NCBI GenBank assembly: GCA_946886855.1
Contig: CAMPJJ010000107.1
Span: 1-17,767, forward strand
Reading direction: 5' to 3'
DNA length: 17,767 nt
DNA from: an uncultured Roseateles sp.
GTDB taxonomy: Bacteria > Pseudomonadota > Gammaproteobacteria > Burkholderiales > Burkholderiaceae
The notes under the pieces were generated by a model. That model saw nothing but the letters and a program-made list of their open reading frames with translations, ran no database searches and was not told where the DNA came from. How positions within the stretch are numbered: the first letter of the stretch is position 1; every line of letters starts with the position of its first letter. The position numbers were made by a program, and so were the translations under genes. Shown here one piece after another: positions 14,049 through 17,767 of the stretch.

Positions 14049-16232
14049 TCAGGGAAAGTTCGTCACCGTCGGCGTGAACGACGCATTGCAGCCGGTCTGC
14101 GCGCCGGTGTTGTTGATGACGTGCACGATGCCGCCGTTGTTGCCCAGGCAGACCGAGATCATGTTGTGGAAGCGCACGTTGCCGTTGACGGGCGCCTCGA
14201 TCGCGCGATCCAGCAGGATGCCGCCGTTGGTGAACACGCTGTAGACGCCCAGTCCCCAGGCCTCGTGGCTGGTGACGTTGTCCGCCACCTTGTACGAGGC
14301 CCAGCCGCGGCCCGTCGGGCTGTTCCAGCCGGCCTGGCTCGGCGGGTCGTACGGGATCTCCGATTGATAGAAATACACCCGGCCGCCGTTGCCGTTCCAG
14401 ACCACCTGGTGCTTCTGGAAATGCTCGACGAACAGGCCGTACATGGTCACGTCGTTGCCGTTGACCCAGAGGCCGTTCTCGGACGGGTTCTGCGTCCAGC
14501 CCACGCCGGCGCCGTGGTCGGCGCGCCAGAGCCAGGTGTGATCGACGATGGTGTGGTTCGCATTCACGCTCAGCGCGATCCGGACCTTGCCCGCCGCCGC
14601 GCCGCCGATGCGGAAGAACAGGTCGTGCAGCACCGTCGGATTGGCCGCGTGGTTGGCGGCGGCGCCGTTCGGGCCAACCTCGAGCAGCACGCCGGATTCG
14701 GTCGCGCCTGCGTCGAAGAACAGACCTGAGATGGTCAGCCCGTCCACGTCCGCCGTCTGCATCAGCGGCTGGCCGTTGTCCGAGCGCAGCGTCGGGAAGC
14801 CGATGCCCAGCACCACCGTGTCGGGGTTGTTGACCCGCAGCGGCTGCGTCAGCACATAGGTGCCAGGGGTGAACAGCACATGCCTGCCGGCCGCCAACTG
14901 CGTGTTGATGGCGGCCGCCGTGTCGCCCGGCTTGGCGATGTGGAACTGCCCGATCGGGATCGTGCGGCCCGGGGTCGCGCCGCCGTTGTTCCAGGAGATG
15001 CCGCTGCTGTTCTGACGCAGCGCGGGCACGCGCACCGCGTAGCTGCCGTCGGTGTCGATGAACAGGAAGGGCTTCTCACGGATCACCGGCGTCTGCGCGA
15101 TCTTGGTGTAGCGCTGGCCCGCGGTCGGGAAGCTGCCCGCCGGCGCGTTGGGCACGCCGACGAAGACCATGTTCCAGTTGGAGCCCGTCCAGCTGCCCCA
15201 CTGGCTGTTGCGCGAAATCCATTGCTGCTGGCTGGCGGAGTTGACCTGCCCGTCCACCAGCACGTCGGAGAACCAGCCGCCGCTGGACCAGCCGCTGTTC
15301 TGGTTGAGCTTGATGTTGCCGCGCACATGCATGCGCCGGAACGGGATGGCCTGCGAGACCGCCCATTGCATCGTGTTGTTGCCGATGCCCAGGCTGGGCG
15401 TGACGGAGAAGTTCTCCGCGCCGCGCCAGAAATTCTGCGTCGCGTTGTCGCCGCCGAGGAAGGCGTTGGAACGCAGGTCGCCGTTGACGTGGACCTGGTC
15501 CGGATGGCTGCCCAGGCCCAGCACCTGCGTGTAGAAGCCCACCGGGATGCGCAGGTTGTTGTAGGTGCCCGGCGTGAGCAGGATGGCGTCGCGGCGCGGA
15601 CCGAAGTGGTTGGGCTGCTGCGCGTTGTAGATGCCGTCGATGACGCCCTGCAGGTTGGGTGTGGTCGGGCTGACGATGTGCACGCTGGACCCGAAGTCCG
15701 GCGGCGTGCCGGTGGTGGGCGGATTCGTGGGCGGCGTGGTCGGCTGATCCGCGAGGACGAACTGCTCCCAGCCCTGCACCGCGTTGCGGTTGGCCACGAG
15801 CACGCCGCCCAGGTTGAGGTCGGCGGACACGTACTGGCCGTTGGCGACGGCGCGCAAGGCCACGGTCCCGTTGGCCTGGGGCACCACGACGAACTGCTCC
15901 CACGCGTCGGCCGAGCGCCGGTTGGCGATCAGGCGGCCCGTGTCGGGCGCGGCCAGGCCGATGTCGGCGGAGACGAAGTTCCCGCTGATCCGCGCCCGGA
16001 ACGACACCGTGCCGTTGGCGTTGTTGACGACGTCGAACTGCTCCCAGCTCTGGGCCGCGCCCGCGGTCGCCGTGAGGTAGGACGAACCGGTCGCCGTCGC
16101 GCTCACGAAGTTGTTGTTGGCCACCGCGCGCAGCGTGGCCGCGTCGGCGTCCACCGACAGCGTCAGCGCGGCGATCCAGCCCGCCGCCAGCAGCGCGTGC
16201 AGCGGCCACGCCCGTCCTTGATTCCATGCCAT
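14049..16232 (-). CDS. Secreted fascin-like/right-handed beta-helix protein, probable polysaccharide-active enzyme
   Basis: A 727-residue exported protein. The start is the ATG at 16232, with GGAG about 8 nt upstream; a longer in-frame start at 16283 would bury the signal peptide. Residues 1-32 are a Sec signal (LHALLAAGWIAALTLSVDADA). Three fascin-like repeats follow at about 33-69, 76-118 and 124-161, each with an NG/SG-x-(Y/F)-V-S-A strand and a WEQF ending, then a Pro/Thr linker (163-178). The remainder (180-727) has the short-strand pattern of a right-handed beta-helix, with two segments each opening with a pectate-lyase-like 'LLTPGTY' or 'LFTPGTY' motif. Relatives are often mislabelled adenylyl cyclase or coagulation factor 5/8 proteins; no cyclase motif is visible. 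The fold and binding-type repeats suggest a glucan- or pectin-active enzyme, but no family can be fixed from sequence. It is divergent from a GH18 chitinase. Confidence 0.82.
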   Translation of the reverse strand: MAWNQGRAWPLHALLAAGWIAALTLSVDADAATLRAVANNNFVSATATGSSYLTATAGAAQSWEQFDVVNNANGTVSFRARISGNFVSADIGLAAPDTGRLIANRRSADAWEQFVVVPQANGTVALRAVANGQYVSADLNLGGVLVANRNAVQGWEQFVLADQPTTPPTNPPTTGTPPDFGSSVHIVSPTTPNLQGVIDGIYNAQQPNHFGPRRDAILLTPGTYNNLRIPVGFYTQVLGLGSHPDQVHVNGDLRSNAFLGGDNATQNFWRGAENFSVTPSLGIGNNTMQWAVSQAIPFRRMHVRGNIKLNQNSGWSSGGWFSDVLVDGQVNSASQQQWISRNSQWGSWTGSNWNMVFVGVPNAPAGSFPTAGQRYTKIAQTPVIREKPFLFIDTDGSYAVRVPALRQNSSGISWNNGGATPGRTIPIGQFHIAKPGDTAAAINTQLAAGRHVLFTPGTYVLTQPLRVNNPDTVVLGIGFPTLRSDNGQPLMQTADVDGLTISGLFFDAGATESGVLLEVGPNGAAANHAANPTVLHDLFFRIGGAAAGKVRIALSVNANHTIVDHTWLWRADHGAGVGWTQNPSENGLWVNGNDVTMYGLFVEHFQKHQVVWNGNGGRVYFYQSEIPYDPPSQAGWNSPTGRGWASYKVADNVTSHEAWGLGVYSVFTNGGILLDRAIEAPVNGNVRFHNMISVCLGNNGGIVHVINNTGAQTGCNASFTPTVTNFP

Positions 16233-16735
16233 GTCGACTCTCCGTCCTGGAAATGGCGCGAGTCTAGGAAGAACAAATACCAATCGAATACTTCAACAGT
16301 GTCCGGCTGTTGCAGATCCGCAGTCGGAATACCTTCCCTCCCCCCGCATTGAAGACTTTGCTCCGCACATTTGTTTTCAAACCTGTCAATGCTTCGCCCT
16401 AAAGAGGTAGGAATATTCAGCACGCCATGCCGCCTCCGCATTGCCGTCCGTCGGATGGCCTTCAATCCCTTACACATCAAGCACTTTCACCGCTTGTCGG
16501 CGCGAATGCACCGTTGAAGTCGGCTCGTCCCATATTCAAGCCACAGGGCCGACATATGCGCTGACACGTCGCGAAAGTTTGCATCCGGCGACACATTCCG
16601 ACACCGCCTGCGCCTACTGCTTGTCACAACACACCGCGACTGCTGTTCCTACATTTCGCCACTGGTTTCATGGTGGTTTTATCGCGAACAACAACCCGCA
16701 CGCCCACCGGTGCGAGGACAGCAGGAGTGATTGCA
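16233..16735. other. Intergenic region between the divergent beta-helix and chitinase genes
   Basis: About 500 bp with lower GC content than its neighbours and no convincing gene. It must hold promoters for both secreted proteins, but I found no clear -35/-10 pair. Small inverted repeats are CAACAG/CTGTTG (16294-16299 and 16307-16312), about 60 bp upstream of the beta-helix gene, and CGCAC/GTGCG (16697-16701 and 16710-16714) in the chitinase leader. Both are short enough to be chance. Confidence 0.6.
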
Positions 16736-17767
16736 ATGGGTACTGGACAAATCAAGGCGGTGGCGCTGGCCGCCGCGCTGCTGGCCGCGGGATCGCAGGC
16801 CCAGGCAGGCACGGTCGTCGCGCCCTACTTCTTCACCTGGGGCTTCGGCGGCGGCTCGTACGGCATCAAGACGCTGAGCGAGGCCAAGTCCAAAGCCGGC
16901 ATCGACGCGGTGACCCTCGCCTTTGGCGTCTCGGGCGGCGGCTGCACGGTGGGCGGCGGTCTGGAAACGACCCTCAGCAACCCCAGCTTCCAGGCCGACA
17001 TCAAGGCCTACATCCAGTCCGGCGGCCGGGTCATCCTGTCCTTCGGCGGCGCCAACGGCACCTACCTGGAATCGACCTGCTCGGTGAACGACCTGGTCGC
17101 GCAGCTGCGCCGCCTGATCGACGCCAACGGCACGCGCTCGATCGACTGGGACATCGAAGGCGGCCAGCTCGGCGACACGCGCCTGAACGGCGTGCGCAAC
17201 GCCGCCATCCTGCAGCTGCAATCGATCTATCCGGACCTCGCCACCTCGTTCACGCTGCCGGTGGCGCCCTACGTCAACGCCAACGACACCGGCGGTCTCC
17301 CGCGCGAGGCGGTCGAGCTGCTGCGCGGCGCGTCGCAATCAGGCGTGAAGATCGGCATCGTCAACCTGATGACGATGGACTACGGCAGCTACTACAGCGG
17401 CGGCAGAAAGATGGGCGACCTGGCGATCTCGGCCGCGACCCAGACCGTGGCGCAGTTGAAGTCGCTGTATCCATCGAAGACCGACGCGCAGCTGTGGGCC
17501 ATGATCGGCATCACGCCGATGATCGGCCAGAACGACGTGGCGTCCGAGGTCTTCACCCCGGCGGACGCGCTGACGGTGGCCAACTTCGCCAGGCAGAAGG
17601 GCGTGGGCCTGCTGTCCTACTGGGCCGCGCAGCGCGACCGCGTCGGCAACGGGGCCCTGGGCGAATACAGCCGCGCCAACACGCGCGACTTCGAATACTG
17701 GCAGGCCTTCGCCGCGGCGAAGAGCGGCGCGCCCGCGCCGTCCCCCACGCCGGCCCCGAGTCCGAGT
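16736..17767 (+). CDS. Secreted GH18 chitinase, 3' end beyond the window
   Basis: The first 344 residues of an exported glycoside hydrolase family 18 enzyme. AGGAG (16723-16727) lies 8 nt before the ATG. Residues 1-24 are a Sec signal (VALAAALLAAGSQAQA). The catalytic barrel begins TVVAPYFFTWGFGG, with GRVILSFGGANG on strand 3, the active-site strand SIDWDIEGG on strand 4, VNLMTMDYG on strand 6 and LLSYWAAQRDR near the end; all are GH18 landmarks. The Glu of WDIE is the expected acid. The usual first Asp of DxxDxDxE is Arg here. After the barrel a Pro/Ser/Ala linker (PAPSPTPAPSPS) starts just before the window ends, so a chitin-binding module probably follows. The enzyme would cleave chitin outside the cell, and the neighbouring beta-helix protein suggests a joint polysaccharide-degrading role. 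Confidence 0.93.
   Translation, partial: MGTGQIKAVALAAALLAAGSQAQAGTVVAPYFFTWGFGGGSYGIKTLSEAKSKAGIDAVTLAFGVSGGGCTVGGGLETTLSNPSFQADIKAYIQSGGRVILSFGGANGTYLESTCSVNDLVAQLRRLIDANGTRSIDWDIEGGQLGDTRLNGVRNAAILQLQSIYPDLATSFTLPVAPYVNANDTGGLPREAVELLRGASQSGVKIGIVNLMTMDYGSYYSGGRKMGDLAISAATQTVAQLKSLYPSKTDAQLWAMIGITPMIGQNDVASEVFTPADALTVANFARQKGVGLLSYWAAQRDRVGNGALGEYSRANTRDFEYWQAFAAAKSGAPAPSPTPAPSPS

Noticed and set aside
14030..14055. CAGGGA repeated three times at exact 10-bp intervals near the 3' end of the beta-helix gene
   Set aside because: Only three short copies, one inside the coding sequence; probably chance.
14049..16232. Adenylyl cyclase as a name for the beta-helix protein
   Set aside because: That label is attached to relatives, but the sequence shows a signal peptide, fascin-like repeats and a beta-helix with no cyclase catalytic motif.
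16163..16480. A 105-codon minus-strand frame in the intergenic region overlapping the beta-helix signal peptide
   Set aside because: It lacks a ribosome site, overlaps a well-supported start in another frame and has no domain-like sequence.

Overview
The window is GC-rich DNA with strongly GC-biased third codon positions. The gene set (TonB receptor, MarR and TetR regulators, Sec-exported hydrolases, an Rhs protein with a signal peptide) suggests a Gram-negative betaproteobacterium, probably Burkholderiales of the Roseateles/Mitsuaria/Rubrivivax type. This placement is inferred from gene style and composition; no rRNA is present to confirm it.

Layout. (1) 117-7103: a 2005-residue Rhs/YD-repeat protein with a Sec signal peptide, an unusual Cys-rich tandem-repeat block set into the end of its YD shell, and a variable C-terminal tip that looks like a small toxin. 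Two small genes follow; the first is the natural candidate for the immunity protein. From about 5560 to 7080 the GC content drops sharply, as expected for an exchanged toxin-tip/immunity cassette. (2) 7214-9367: an alpha/beta hydrolase on the minus strand with a probable 40-residue membrane peptide translationally coupled to its end, diverging from a TetR-family regulator. A near-perfect 27-bp inverted repeat lies over both putative promoters. (3) 9458-11716: a TonB-dependent siderophore-type receptor preceded by a Fur-like box and a separate LacI-like palindrome, closed by a strong intrinsic terminator. (4) 11750-13924: a class A FAD-dependent aromatic-ring-hydroxylase-type monooxygenase diverging from a MarR-family regulator, with a perfect 7-3-7 palindrome and a weaker partner site between and over the gene starts. 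(5) 13965-17767: a dispersed-type hairpin repeat, then a secreted fascin-like/beta-helix protein on the minus strand diverging from a GH18 chitinase that runs off the window. Both are exported and fit attack on chitin- and glucan-containing material such as fungal walls.

How the genes fit together. The region is a series of small accessory modules rather than one pathway: contact or secreted competition (Rhs), regulator-plus-enzyme pairs for detoxification or catabolism (TetR/hydrolase and MarR/monooxygenase), iron acquisition (TonB receptor), and polysaccharide degradation (beta-helix protein, chitinase). The most unusual parts are the Cys-rich repeat block in the Rhs protein, its low-GC tip with two small downstream genes, and the 40-residue coupled peptide.
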